Shown here: piece by piece, positions 33,118 to 46,000 of the stretch
How the letters are laid out: every line of letters starts with the position of its first letter
How positions within the stretch are numbered: position 1 is the stretch's first letter
From: Montifringilla adamsi
Lineage: Eukaryota > Chordata > Aves > Passeriformes > Passeridae
NCBI GenBank assembly: GCA_017590115.1
Contig: JAGGNK010006493.1
Span: forward strand, 124,001 to 188,000
Length of the DNA: 64,000 nucleotides
Reading direction: 5' to 3'
Translations under genes and position numbers: made by a program
The notes under the pieces: model-generated
The model's database searches: none
What the model was told of the DNA's origin: nothing
The model's input: the letters and a program-made list of their open reading frames with translations, nothing else

Positions 33118-36100
33118 AGTGTTCTTTTTGGGATGACACTTCAGAAACAGGCAGTGACACTTGAGGTTTTTAGTGCTGTAGTCAGCCTGCAATACTAAGC
33201 AGACCCCGTATAGCAGAGGCAAAATGTGTTTCTAGTTAGGGAAAAAAAATATTCTTCTGAGCTCATGGGGTTCCAGTATATTCCCTTGCAGATTCAGCTT
33301 TGTAAGAAAATGGATATTTATTTTCTCCAGATTTAGGTCCCAAGTATGCTCAGAGATCTGAACCAAATGTAGAGTTCCCTAAAAGTCATGTTATGAGTGT
33401 TCTCCATATTCAAATATTGGGTAATCTCCTTAGATTGTCTTTAAAAGTGTTTGAGGATACAGATTGTAAAGTAATTTTAGTTTAAGATCTGGGGTGCTTA
33501 ACAATTGAGGATTCTCTTCAACATGTCAATGTCATTAGGAAAAAGCCCAGGCTATTCTAAATAGTTCTTCTATTATCTTTTCCACTCTATATTTACAGGC
33601 TTGATAGAAGTTTTATTGTTTATGTGGCATGACTTTGGTCCATAAGAGCAGGAAATGACAGGAAAAAGAAATGTTTACTGGCTGTTCCACCACTCTGTTC
33701 CAATAGGAAAACAAAAGTAGGAACAAAATTTTGCTTTTCCCCCCTTTCATTTTCCTCTTTGTCAGAGGGGGTGTGTTTGTTACAATGGAAATTGATTGAA
33801 GTTCCTTTTGTGCTTCAGCTTGTGAAGCACATGGGTCCATCTAGAAACACTAGATTTCTTTCAGTTTGGGAGATTAGGAAAAAATTGCAGCAGTCAGAGA
33901 AAGGTATCTGTCATTCTTGAGGTAAATATAAGATGTTTAGTGATCAGTGGCTCAGGCAGTTACCTGAGGGCAAGGGAAAAATATGATGCTGAAAAGTGGG
34001 GGAATTTGGGTTCTGCCAAAGAAAACAGCTTTGTAATGGTCTTATTCATTGGCGAATAGTCTAAACTGTTGTCTCTGCAGACTCTGGGGGTCCTGCAGTC
34101 ACGGTGGTAACAGAAGTTGTCTTGGCTTCTTATAATGGCTGATTAGGTCTCAGAGAAGAAAATAATTTTCTGCATTTCAGGGCTGTTCAGCAGTCAGTGC
34201 TCTGCTGGTGTTACAGGAAACTCTTAATTGCTAATATTGTCAGGAATGCTCCCCTGCCCCCCTCCCCCATTACAAACTTGAGTTGCTACTGTACTGGCAG
34301 ACAGCAGTCTTGGCACCAACACCAAAGGCAAAATTAGAAAGAGGAGTGTTTAAGGAATCTGTAAGATGTATGTCAGGAAAAGATTCCTTTAGCTAGAAGC
34401 TGGTGTCATGGTGGCTTTACATCTTTTTGTATTGGATAAAGTGGCATTTGATGGAGTCATCAGAAGACCACAGATCTCCTTCACTGGAAAAAGTGGGTGC
34501 TGTAGGAAACTGAAGATATGGCCCTGCTAATTCTTGTAAATCTCTCAGCTTCTTTCCGTGCTCCTAAACACAGGGTTTGCAATCCCTAATTGGGAATGAG
34601 GACTCCTCACTGAAGTGGCTTTACTTGGCACTGTGGTAAGACATTCTGATGCCTTGAGCTGTAACACAGCTTAATTTTGGCACTGTTGCTGCCCTGCAGT
34701 TTGTGGAGGAGAGCTCCTCTTACTATATATGAAGTTTTTATTCTGCTAGGACTAATAGCAAGATCATATTTACATTGGAGCACCAGGGGTAAATGCATAG
34801 TATATTGCAGTAAACTGATTTAAAAAAATAATAACTGTATTAACCTCTTTAGCTACCTAGAGTATTTTTAGATTTCACCCAAAACAACTGGGCATGGAAC
34901 TAGGAGGTTACTGAGAGGTAAGGTGCTGCTTTAGTGTTCTAGCTTTCTCTGCAGTTAGGCAGACCATGTTTTGAACTTGGTTACTTGAGGGTTTCTAATC
35001 AGGAGAATCAGAAGCTTGTCCTGTTTCAAGTACTGACTTACACTGTATAATTGAAACAACTGACTTTTAGGTGTTAGTATACAGTGCTTACACTTTGACT
35101 GAATCAGCTACTTCTGAATTGAGCTTTGAGGTAATGCTTTTTGGTCTTTGTGTGCTTAGTTGGACCTCAAACAGCAGTTGAGAAAGTCAAGAAGAGGATT
35201 GGCTTTGACCTCCCGAAGCTTTTTGTCTCTTCCATAATTCATCTTGGTCAGTTGAAGACTTTATTTTGAGTCTGTAAAAAACAGGATTAGGTTATTTGAG
35301 CTGTCTGGAAAACCCTGTTGGACTTGGATCAGCTTTAAGGCTACCCAAAATCTTGGGCTGGATATCTAGGCTAGTGTGTTGCTAGCAAGACACCTCTTGG
35401 CATGAAGAACTGGTGGTGTTTTGGATAAACTTTAAGGTTTCAGCTTGATCCAGAGTGCACAGATACACGGTCTCCCTTGCAGCTGGATGGATTCTCTCCA
35501 TCTGTAGCACTGGCATTTATTAGTGGCAACTGTGACTTGGGATGCAGAGACTAACAGTCTCTTACCAACCTTTTTTAGTGAAGGCTGCCTGTTAGAAATT
35601 CCTGATGAGAAGTCTGCTCTCACTTTCTTCTGGAAAGACTGGACTTGGTGGTTGCCTTCTCTCTTGTGTCAGTTTTGGAGGAAGACTGTATTTGGCTTGT
35701 AAAGGAGGAGTATAAACAATTCTTGGAGTATTTCTGTTTCTGATTCAGGAGTGGGAAGCAGTTATAGTGGACATCGTTCCTTTTAGGATGTATTCTTAGT
35801 TTTTTGGTATTTAGTGGTAGATTTTGCTTAGGTAAGATGTTTACTTTGAGGTTAAAAATATCAAAGAAAGGAAGAATAGCTTGTATTTGCTATGTCTACA
35901 TCAGCCTGTGGAATTGGATCTCTGGAAGGAAGGTGATGCTGAGGATCACCATCTGCCCTGGATGTGAGTGTGGAGGGCTTTTAGATCAGCTCACAGCAGG
36001 CCCTGAAAGACCAGGTGCAGCTGCTGCTGTGTGCTTGACACACTCACTGCATGCCTGTCCCCTTGAGAGAGAGCAGGTCATGTGCTCCCGGGCCATGCTT

Positions 36101-36721
36101 GGCTACAAACCAAAACACAGTAGTATGGAGTGAGCTGGGAGATGGCTTCAAAGGAGCTCTCTGGCTGGCACTAAAATGGGGATGGTGACACCTCCCTTGT
36201 CAGCCCCTGGAAAACCTGCACAGTGGAGTTTGACAGCCAGCTGGGTGGGGCCATGACTCAAGGCTCAAACTGAGCCTTGGCCACTCTTCTCTTTGATCCC
36301 AAGCAGGAAAGAAGTGTCAGAGAGCAGATTAATTCTGTGTCTGTAAGGTGTTCTTTGCTCACCAAATTGACTTTGGATAATGATGAAATTGATGGAATCT
36401 GACTGCATAACACAGAACAACCCAGTCTAACACAGAACTCAGGCACTAGACCCAAAAAATAAAGTAGGAGGACCTCAATCCGTCCTTCTCCTTCTGGTTT
36501 GATGGCAGTGACAGCAAGAGATGCCCAGAGCCTGGAGATGGATCACAGGTCAGCAGGAGAGCACCTGAAGGACAGTGCAAAGCAATTCCAACCACTCCAG
36601 CCAGTCGATTGGCTTCACTAGGATCCAGCTTAAATTCCTCTATGCACATTAATACAGCGTGGAAAATAAACAAGAGGAATCATAGTACAGTCCTATGATT
36701 GTAGCAGCTGGGGTTGGAGCT
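33118..36721. other. no gene recognised
   Basis: Unique AT-rich sequence. A short stem (CAAGGCTCA / TGAGCCTTG) lies at 36259-36279. No exon can be supported. The plus-strand frame 35804-36133 (109 codons) has no domain. Confidence 0.45.
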
Positions 36722-37120
36722 ATTCTGAGAGAGCTGGGGATGTTCAAAGTGGGGAAGAGAAGGCTCTTGGGAGACCTTAGGGCCCCTTGCAGTGCCTAAA
36801 GATTCGATAAGGGATTTAGTGTGGGACTTTGGAAAAGGACCTGGAGTGACAGTGACGGTAAATGGCTTCCCACTGCAGAGGGCAGGGTTAGTTTAGATTT
36901 TGGGAAGAAATTCTTGGCTGTGAGAGTGCTGAGGCCCTGGCACAAGTTGCTCAGAGAAGCTGGGGCTGCCCCTGGATCCCTGGAAGCGTCCAAGGTCATG
37001 TTGGACAGGGCTTGGAGCACTCTGGGATAGTGGAAGATGTCCCTGCCCATGGCAGGAACATCTTGTTGAAATGAAATAATCTTTAAAATGCCATTGAGGC
37101 CAAATCATTCTAGGACCTTG
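36722..37120 (+). mobile_element. CR1-type LINE 3' fragment, about 400 bp
   Basis: Contains, in order, GAGAGCTGGGGATGTTCAAA, GGAAGAGAAGGCTCTTGGGA, AGTGCTGAGGCCCTGGCACA, TTGGACAGGGCTTGGAGCA, ATAGTGGAAGATGTCCCTGC and CAAATCATTCTAGG. This is the order of the avian CR1 3' region in the plus direction. Open frames on both strands across it are shadows. Confidence 0.9.
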
Positions 37121-37499
37121 ACAAATAAAGCCATGCTGTGGAGGCTGGGCTGCCTTCTCTGACAATGGGCTTCTGCTGCAATTTCAAACAATTAAAACTT
37201 GCTTTACTGCCATCAGTAGCCATGACCATGACCTTCCTCAATAAGCGATGAAATTGTTTGAAAGGTCAGGAAGATGTTGCTGTTTTTTCTGCTTCCTAAG
37301 TTGATCAACACTTTTCTTCTTCTTACAAACTGGAGTGTTTCCTGGAGGTGTGTGCCCTATTGATTTTTTATCAAGATTGCTAAATATGTTTCAAAATCAA
37401 TGTCTTTAAAGTAATATGTTCATTGGAGGGGGGATTACTTTCAAAACTGAAGCATTAAAACTGATAGAAAATAATTCTGTGGTGATCCTGGCAATGGCT

Positions 37500-37668
37500 C
37501 TTTTTTGTTTTGGTTTTTTTTTTGTTATTTTTTGGGGTTTTTTTGGTTGGTTTTTTTTTGTTTGTTCTGTTTTTTTGGGTTTGGTGGTTTGTTTTTTGTT
37601 TTTGGTTATTGTTTTTTATTTATTTTGTGTTTTTTCATTTGTTTGTTTGGGTTTGGTTTTTAAAAATT
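37500..37668. repeat. G/T-rich low-complexity tract
   Basis: Long T runs broken by GG, GGG and GGGG on the plus strand (TTTGGGGTTTTTTTGG, GTTTGTTTGGGTTTGG). It resembles the tract at 32230 and the complement of the 39420 minisatellite unit. It creates plus-strand Phe/Val/Leu-only frames at 37416-37713, which are not genes. Confidence 0.85.
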
Positions 37669-38558
37669 TTATTCTTTGTCTCCAGGAGCTTCATTAGTAG
37701 GAGTTTCTTGTAATCTATCTTTTTCTTCTTGGCTCAGTCTCTTACTTATCTTTAGTGATGATAAAGGAGATGTCTGGTTTTAAAATCATGATATCAGAGC
37801 TGATTAATGTTGGTTGAGAGAGAAGCAGAGGATATATCTTTCAAAGGTACAGAAAGAAATAGGAAGTTTGATTTCTAGTTAAATATTTGCTTTTTTATTT
37901 AAAGGTTTGCAGCATCCCTGTTTGCCTTGATTAAGGCATCTGATTTTTGATTCCTTCTTTGATTTTTTTTTTTTTCTTGATGAGGAAAAATAGCTTGACA
38001 TTTTACCCAAGGTGACAGATTTCCTTTAAAGCTCCAGTTCTAGATTCAGGTAGTCAATTATGGATCTCAGATTAGATTAAAAAAACTAAATAAATATTTG
38101 ACTGAGATTTTTCAATGTCTTTGTTGGAGGCATACAGTTTTTTAGACAGTAATTTGTGTTTCCCAAATTTCAGAGGTGAGGTCCAACAAATACCTAGATA
38201 TGTTGTAAGAATCTTATGGCTGATCTTCTAAACACCTGCACCTGGCAGAGGTTTGGACTTCTATTCTTTGCATCTCTGAGGCCATAGATTGTCTCTGTTT
38301 AGTGTGGGAGGGAGGGTACCTGCCGTTTAGTTCATTTATTTTTTCCTCCCTAGCAAAAATTTTTTGTGTGAGGTTCTTTGGTGCAGTTCTGAGTCAATCC
38401 ACCAGATGACACTTGATGCTTAAGGAGGACAGCATGAGTGGTCCTGCATGAAAAATTCTGTATTCCTATGCTGATTTAGAAAAAATTTCAGAACACCTTA
38501 TTTCTAAAATGTTTTCATTTGGTACTTGTAAATTTTGGGGGGTGTGTATAAGTGATAC
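37669..38558. other. no gene recognised
   Basis: AT-rich unique sequence between a G/T tract and a CR1 copy. Nothing recognised. Confidence 0.5.
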
Positions 38559-38690
38559 TCCCCATCCCTGGGAGTGTTCAGGGCCAGGTTGGATGGGGCT
38601 TGGAGCAACCTGGGATAGTGGAAGGTGCTCCTGCCCATGGCAGGGTATGGGATGAGATGAACCTTGAGGGCCCTTCCATGATTCTATACT
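38559..38690 (+). mobile_element. CR1-type LINE 3' end
   Basis: CCCCATCCCTGGGAGTGTTC, AGGTTGGATGGGGCTTGGAG, CAACCTGGGATAGTGGAAGG, GCTCCTGCCCATGGCAGGG and a terminal CCTTCCATGATTCTATACTC. Plus direction, 5'-truncated. Confidence 0.92.
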
Positions 38691-39419
38691 CTTGTTTAAT
38701 GAGAGGCTACTGGTGGGAGTAAAGCCCCTCAGGAGGGTGTTTTCTTACCCTGTTAAACTCATCAGAATGTGAGTAGTTTTAATATCCGTTTGTGTGGTGA
38801 AGCTCTGGTGCCTTTGCAGGTTTTACCACAATATTGACAGCAATTACAAATCCTTCAAGCTGGGATTTTGCAGGCCATAGTTTACAGGCCATGGTGTGTG
38901 CATTTGTTGTGTTCTTTGCTGCCCCCCCTCTTCCCTTACCATCTCTTCCCCAAATCTTTTATTTTTCACTTTCACTCTTTTTTCACAACTTTTCTTATAA
39001 TGTTCATGGTCAACCCTTTTGTTCTTTACAGTTTTGTCTCAAAACCCCATGAAGTAATTAGATCAAAACCATAAGACAGTAACTGAGACAACAGAGCTTT
39101 TAAACTGTGTTCAGAAGAGATTTGAAATTGAACAAAGGGAGGTTTATGCATCCCTAATTAGAGGCAAAGCTACGTGAGCATGACAGATTTATTGATGATA
39201 AACCTCAGTCCTGTTTAGACATCTGTTGAAGCCCAACTTAATAAGTAATAGCAGATTATTGCTGCCTCAGATGCAGTTCCTGGGTGCCTGTGGGACTCTG
39301 GAGGAACTGCGTTGTGGTGTGTTTGCAGGACCAGTCCCAACAATCCTGGGGCTGTGTCTGCTGTGCAAGGTTTTCTACAAGTGTCCAGAAAATTGTCTTT
39401 CTTAAAATCAACTTGTTTC
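38691..39419. other. no gene recognised
   Basis: Unique sequence between a CR1 copy and the 70-bp minisatellite. The open frames at 38834-39074 lack domains. Confidence 0.5.
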
Positions 39420-39710
39420 ACAAAAAAAAACAAAAAAACCCCCCAAAAAAACCAACAAACCAAACAAAAAAACAAACAAAAAAAAAACAACAACAAAAAA
39501 AAAAAAAACCCCCCAAAAAAACCAACAACCCAAACAAAAAAACAAACAAAAAAAAAACAACAACAAAAAAAAAAAAAACCCCCCAAAAAAACCAACAACC
39601 CAAACAAAAAAACAAACAAAAAAAAAACAACAACAAAAAAAAAAAAAACCCCCCAAAAAAACCAACAACCCAAACAAAAAAACAAACAAAAAAAAAACAC
39701 CTACAACAAA
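39420..39710. repeat. 70-bp-period A/C-rich minisatellite, about four copies
   Basis: The plus strand is almost only A and C. The marker CCCCCCAAAAAAACCAAC recurs at 39439, 39509, 39579 and 39649, exactly 70 bp apart. By eye, copies 2-4 are identical and copy 1 differs by about one base, so the array is young or kept homogeneous. Because 70 is not a multiple of 3, each frame shifts between copies, yet all stay open on both strands (plus 39284-39895, minus 39215-39744). Those translations (Lys/Asn/Pro/Gln, or Phe/Val/Cys/Gly) are artefacts. Confidence 0.95.
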
Positions 39711-41004
39711 CCATCCAGAATATTCTCTGGGGCAAAAGATGCATAAAAATTATTTTTATAATAATTTATATATTAAATATAAAAGAACAACATTCAAACC
39801 AGAAGCCCTGGTGCCATAAAATAGGCAACTTAGTGCAAGACAAATGCATTGTGACCTTGTTCCTCAAGCCAGGGTGCAGTTTCATGGCTATTTGAAAAAT
39901 CAAAGGAGTAAAGTAAATCCTCCTTCTGCAGGTACTGAGCTAGTTCTGTGTCCAGAGCATCTCAGACCAGTCTCTGGTCACAGAACAGTGCTCTCCAAAT
40001 TGCCATGCTCAGTGCCCAAAATAGCAGCTGGCAAAATTCAAAGCTGAGTCTCTTGATTTGTAGTTCTTTCTCTGGGTCCCTTCACCAAAAGCTTGCAAAA
40101 TCTCAGCTGGGAGGTGTTTGAATGTCTGTAATTAATATATTGTTTCATGTGAATGGAAATGTTACTTCATTAAGTGCTTTGGGAATTTTTGGGGGGTTTT
40201 GAAAAACACCTATTGTATATTAATATTATTATTAAGCCTGATTAATTATGATTGAATACATTCCAAAATCCAATATGAGAGCTCTAAAAACTACAGGCTT
40301 GAATTTATTTGAATTTTGCAGATCTTTGTACAGGCACTGATTTTGGATCAATGCAATACTGAAACTAGCAGAATTTTTTTTCTTCTTTTTTTAGATATAT
40401 ATATTAAAAAAAAATTGTATCTATAAAGCTTTAACTTTTCCTTTGGTGTGGAGTGAGATGCATGGGTTTGCCATGTCAAGCAAGGGTGCTGCTGGTTCCT
40501 GGCAAGGAAACAAGGGCATTTGTACCTCTTAAGCCTGGTAGAGGAATGACCAATTGAATGAATTGTAACCGTTTTCTTTACAGCAAAGGATAAATTGAAA
40601 GGCAAAATTAAACAAAAAGACTTCTGCTTTGTTTTTCATGAAAGCATGCATATGTACAACTAATTACAAAAGCTGCAGAATAAAGCTTTGAGCGTTAAAG
40701 CTTTTTTCATAAACCAGAAGTAGACCAATAGTCCATGTGAAAATTGCTGATATAATCACAGGCTCTTTGTTACTGTGCAAATTTCTGCGTAGTATTTTGT
40801 CTTAACACCATTTTTGCTGTTTCTGAATTAATTTGGAAACTAAGTAAGAGAAAGAAGGACCGACCCTTGGTGGTCCATTTGTATGTTTGAGTAGAGGAAA
40901 GCAGTATAGCGTTCTGCCTGCTCCAGCAGGAGATGCTGCGCTGAACCCAAAAGAAGCCCAGTGGGGAAGTCTGTTTTTCACCTGTGCTGAGCACTTCTGA
41001 GGCT
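39711..41004. other. no gene recognised
   Basis: AT-rich unique sequence. There is an AT stretch at 40395-40420. No exon recognised on either strand. Confidence 0.5.
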
Positions 41005-41478
41005 GTGCTTCAAATCCTGGGCTCAGTTTTGGGCCCCACCTTGAGAGTCTGGAGTGTGCCAGGAAAGAGAACAGAGCTGGGGAAGGTCTGGAGCACTAGG
41101 GGCGGCTGAGGGAGCTGGGGGGAGTAAAGGAGGGTCAGGGAGACTTTGTCTCTCTCCACAACTCCCTGACAGGAAGGGGGCAGCCAGAGGTGGATCATGA
41201 TCTGCTCCCAGGAAACAAGGGACAGGACAACAGGAAATGACCTCTTCCCCACCAGGGAAGATTTAGATTGACTATTAGGGAAAAGTTCCTTCACCAAAAG
41301 TGAAGCATTGGATAGGCTGCCCAGGGCAGTGGTGGAGTCACCATCCCTGGAAGTATGAAAAAAATGTTGCTGTTGGCACTTGAGGACATGGTTTAATGGT
41401 GAACATGATGATGCTGGGTTGGCAGTTGGACTTCATGATCTCCAGGTCTTTTCTGACCTTAATGATTCCATGATTGCA
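41005..41478 (+). mobile_element. CR1-type LINE 3' fragment, about 470 bp (longest in the window)
   Basis: Runs through GGGCTCAGTTTTGGGCCCCA, CAGCCAGAGGTGGATCATGA, TCCCAGGAAACAAGGGACAG, AGATTTAGATTGACTATTAG, GGATAGGCTGCCCAGGGCAG, CACCATCCCTGGAAGTATGA and TTAATGATTCCATGATTG. This is the expected order at the 3' end of avian CR1. It lies downstream of any reverse-transcriptase coding part. Frames across it are shadows. Confidence 0.93.
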
Positions 41479-42032
41479 GGGTTCTGTCACCCTTAGTCAT
41501 CAAGAATAGATGTTAACTCAATGAATCCTTACACTTTTTTTTTGTCTAAGGCTGCTGTATTATGGAATTTGGATGGGAATTGGCCCTTGTTTTGGACATC
41601 CCATATTTACATTATAGATCGTTATGGAAATACAGTTTCTGTTCTGGATAGTGTTACTTTGATATAAATCCTTATATGAGCCCACCTGACTCTTTCCATG
41701 TGCTAACAAGTATCTTTAAAAACAATTTTTAATGGGCTTCTGAAAATCAGTCCAAGGCTCTTCTACTTGTGGAAGACAAAATCTTTGATCTATTAAACCC
41801 TGTATGGCAGCAGTGGCATGACCCTGTTTCAGTGTGCCATGAAAAGGATTTACATTCTTTGAAAAACTTGAGGTTTTGCTTGGAAGAACTGATTTAGGCC
41901 TGATGTCTTTCAAATACACTTACTGCTCAGTGCAACTGAATCCATATGGGATACTACTCTCTTCTTTTTACTGCTTCTTGCATGAAATGATACTAACTTC
42001 TCTGCATGGTGTCAGTCTCTGTGCTTCTTCCC

Positions 42033-42057
42033 TTTTTTTTTTTTTTTTTTTTTTTTT
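42033..42057. repeat. T25 homopolymer
   Basis: Twenty-five Ts followed by CCCCTGCAG. It mimics a very strong splice acceptor, but the following frame closes after 18 codons and I could not attach it to any gene. Confidence 0.9.
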
Positions 42058-42960
42058 CCCCTGCAGAATTGCACATTCTGTTTACATTGGGCTGTGACTA
42101 ATGTACAGATTTGCTTTCTGTAGTGCCAGTGATGTTCTGCCAGTGTTTTAGTAGGGGATTCCCACAAGAATTCCCCTGCCTCTCCCATGTGGAGGAGTTG
42201 TGTGCACCAAGAACACATATATTTCAGTTATTTACTTTGTGGAGTGGGAGAACAAAGGCTCCTATTCACTTCTTTTTGTTTGAAACAATACTACCAGCTC
42301 ACTAACCAGTGCTGAAAAGAGCCCTGTCCCAGGAGCTGGGTAGGACACTGGCCAGGAGTCCATGCTACACTTCTGTTCCCGCTGTGAAACCTTGCCAACA
42401 CTTAAATTTTTTCTTTTTTAAAAAATTTTCTTTCATTTTCAAGCATTCTTCATTTGAACTGTGAACAAAGCCTGTTTTTAGTAAGTATTTGTACAGTGCC
42501 TATCTTGATGGTCTCTGCTTTCTTTTGGGATTCTTGGGTGCCTTTGTAGGAATAATAAAATTATAAACAGCCAATGATCCAACAAGCTGCTATCAAAGCC
42601 CTGGTGTTCCACATCCCTGAGCTTCCAAAAAACTGTGAAATCCCTGGAAATGCAGACGGCAAGTTGCCTACTTGTTCACATATTCAGCTAATTGCAGAGA
42701 TTTATTCTCCTCACTGATGACTTCAGAATGTCACGGACCTGAGCACAGTGTGCTGCTCTTGTGCACTGTCTGCTATGAGAGCAGTGATAGGGATTTTGGG
42801 AAGAAAATTGTTCAGTGATGTTATTTGTGGACAGATTTATATTAATATATTTCTTAAAGAGATGATACATAAAATTAATCATGAACAATTACTGTAACAT
42901 TAGCAAACTGTGTCTCCTTAAGTTTGAAGTTACTAAAGGGAGTGTTTGTCAAGGTTGCAT

Positions 42961-43020
42961 ATATATATATGTGTACAAATATATATATGTATAGTGTATG
43001 GATGCATATATACATGCATT
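42961..43020. repeat. AT-rich alternating tract
   Basis: ATATATATATGTGTAC, AAATATATATATGTAT and GCATATATACATGCAT: alternating purine-pyrimidine sequence with short self-complementary parts. Confidence 0.85.
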
Positions 43021-46000
43021 AAAAATTGAGAATTACATATAAAAAATTAAGAATAATTGGCCTGGCTCATGCTCTTACTAAAGCTGTGTGGTGTTATGCA
43101 CCATTCAGAGCATACAACTGTTGTTCCCCTTGAACAAAGACTACCTTTGTTTTTTGGGTGAAGTCATGGTCTATTTTAAACCTCGTGTTTTAATAATGAA
43201 GTTCACTGTAAACTGAAGGAAATGAGACCATGAGATTTTGTCCTGATAAAAACCAAACTGGAACATGCAAAGTCAATTGTGAATAAATGTGCATGTCATA
43301 GTTTATGGTTTCTGCTTTCGAGTCTGGTTCCTCTTTTCCAAATGTTTTGGAAGAAATATACAGCTCCCATCAGTGACCTCATACAAATAAGTTCTATTTA
43401 CTTTCAAAGCATTTTCTGACTATGAAAATAAAAGTGGAAAAAGGCACTTCACACCTCTCATATTTGTTTGACAGATTTCATTGAGTTGAACTTCCAGCTT
43501 CCTCTGTTCCCCACTTCATGCTGGCTCGGTTCTGGGTTTTCTCCTGGTGTGATTCCAGAGCAAAACACTCTGGGGACATGTAGCCTGAGGATGAAACTCA
43601 GAAGTGTTGTGCTTAAAGGAATGGTCAGCACTGCCTGTCTGTTGTCAGTGATGATAATAGTAATTATAACATATTATTAGGGAAATTTAATGCACTTATT
43701 GAATATGTGGTATGAAATGACTGGATCAAAGGTCTCTGAAGACCCATTTTCTAGCTTTATTGAGGAGTATTTTTTTGTTGTTGTTTTAGTAGAGAAATTA
43801 CCCAGTTTAAGTAGCTGAAGTTATTTGGGTGTTTAAACTTTTTTTGGCACCATTTAGACCATGTAAGTAATTTAAACCTCTCTCTTTATTTTTACTGCAG
43901 GTCTTAATGCAGGGAGTTTCTAAAATAAGTTTCAGAAATTTGTATGACCAGAGCAAAAATTTCTGTTTAGTTTGTTTAAGACTAAAGGAGCAAAGATATT
44001 GAGTTCTTAAAGGAATAATATTTTGGCAGCAGAGGTGATTGACAGCAGAACTACTTCCATTTTCTCAAAAGTTATTTGGTTTTCAAAAGCTTGTCTTGCA
44101 AAAGAACACTGATAAAATCCCCTTACTGTCTTAATGCCTTTAAGGTAACTCCTAGTGGATTGGAGTGATCAAGCTTTAAAGTTGCAGTGCCCCTGTAGTG
44201 ATTGCACATGCAGGGTGAAATAATAGTTAATAAACACTGCTTCAAATAGCATTTTAAAATTGATATTTATAGGAGCCAGGGTCTGTAGGGTAGCACCTAT
44301 ATGCCTTATTAGTGCATATAAGGAAATGCCGGGTGTTAGCAGAGATGGCATTTAAAATGTTGAAAATTCAAAGAGAATTATTAAAAGTCATCTTTTGAAA
44401 AGTCACTTCCGTTTCCTTTCAGGTGACTTGGACTAGGTTGAAATATATGGCAAACTTGTACAGCTCACAAAAGTACCTTGAGTGTTCTGCCTTCCTAATT
44501 AGTTAGCTCTGCACAGGAGAAAATTATAAAAATACATATTGCAAATCACAGCGTGTCCCCAGATGTAACTGGGACCTCTATAAATCTCCATTTCCATGGG
44601 CTGGTGTACCATTTCACCTTTAGTGGTGTTATTTGGGAACCAGATAACATGGTGCACTTGTGCAGCTCTTAGACAGATTAGTAATTGTATGTATTTTTAT
44701 TGGTTATTTAAAATATATTATTCCATTAAAAAAAAAAAAAGCCTGTTTTGCTTGCTCCACTGTGGCTTGAGTGATTCATTGCATCTTCTTAGTTTGTTTT
44801 ATTTTGTTTAATTTTGGTGTATGCAGCTAGTGAAAGTATGAATATACAGCAATGCAAGTGTCTGCATCAGATGATGCAGTAAGGCAAGCTGACTTTTCTT
44901 TTGTTTCATTGGCAGATGAATGTAGTTGTCAGAACACGAAAAATTAGGTAAACAAATAATAGATATCAACTGGTTCCCAGTTTTTCTGGGTACATTATTT
45001 GAAATGATAGTTTATCCTTAACAATGTTTTCTTCTTGGTTTGGGGGTATTTTTGTAATTTTATATCTGTTCTTCCAATAAGAGGTTATCATTCATCTAAA
45101 AGCTACTACCAACCATGAGATCAACTCTTCATTTCTTTGCACATGCAGTGTTCTGATAAAAAGCTTCAATAAGATTACAGGAGGATCATGTAGTAATGAA
45201 TAGCCAGTCATTTGTCGGTTTTGTTCCGTTTATGTTTTTGCAATAAAAGACTGAAGTCTGTTTTTCCCCTCAGCTTTGCACATCTGATACCTTGCCTTGT
45301 TATTAGGAGACGAGGTATGATTTTTTTGATGTGTGTGTTCCTCTCCTGGAGCACAATGGTTTTAGCCACATAATCACAGAAGTGTTGGCTGGTCAGTCTG
45401 TTGCTATGTAGCTGTTAGAAAGTCTAAAACAGTGATGCTTTTTTGTTTGTTCAGGGTGGCTTCAAAGAAATCTCCTGGCTGCCCTTTCCAAGACATACCT
45501 GGGTATGTACGATACATATAGAAAACAATCTATTCTTGACTTTTAATAATCAATATATGCTCTCCCTGCAATTTCTTGGCCTCATGCTCAGCCTCACTGT
45601 ATACCTTTGTCTCTCCCTAGCAGGTGCCTTTTAAAGAAAAGAATAATCAATCTGAGCTGCTCCCTGGTCTTGTTGATCTTCCCTGGTAGTTGATGGTGTG
45701 GCTTTTAATCTGGTTTCCTGAGTAAGTGAGGTTTATGCATTGTGCTTTCTGTCCCTTCTTGCTCCTCAGGCTCAATTCAGAGTGGTCAGCAGAAGGGGTA
45801 AGGAACTAAACAATATTTTTTTTTCCTTTTCCTTTCTGTTTTCCCCTAAAATTTATTAGACAGATAGACTGGTTTCTAGAGAGGAGACAAGTGGGCAGAA
45901 GCATCAGGATGACAGCTGCCAGCTGGACAGTGCACATGAGTTGCTCTGGACTAGCCCCATCCTGCACTGCTTGGTGCCTGCTGGAGCTGGGAGAGGGGCA

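Noticed and set aside
39215..39895. Open frames of 93-203 codons on both strands over the A/C minisatellite
   Set aside because: A 70-bp repeat without stop codons keeps every frame open; compositions are Lys/Asn/Pro/Gln or Phe/Cys/Val/Gly only.
42033..42070. T25 followed by CCCCTGCAG, looking like an ideal splice acceptor
   Set aside because: The following frame closes after 18 codons without recognisable protein sequence; homopolymers often mimic acceptors.
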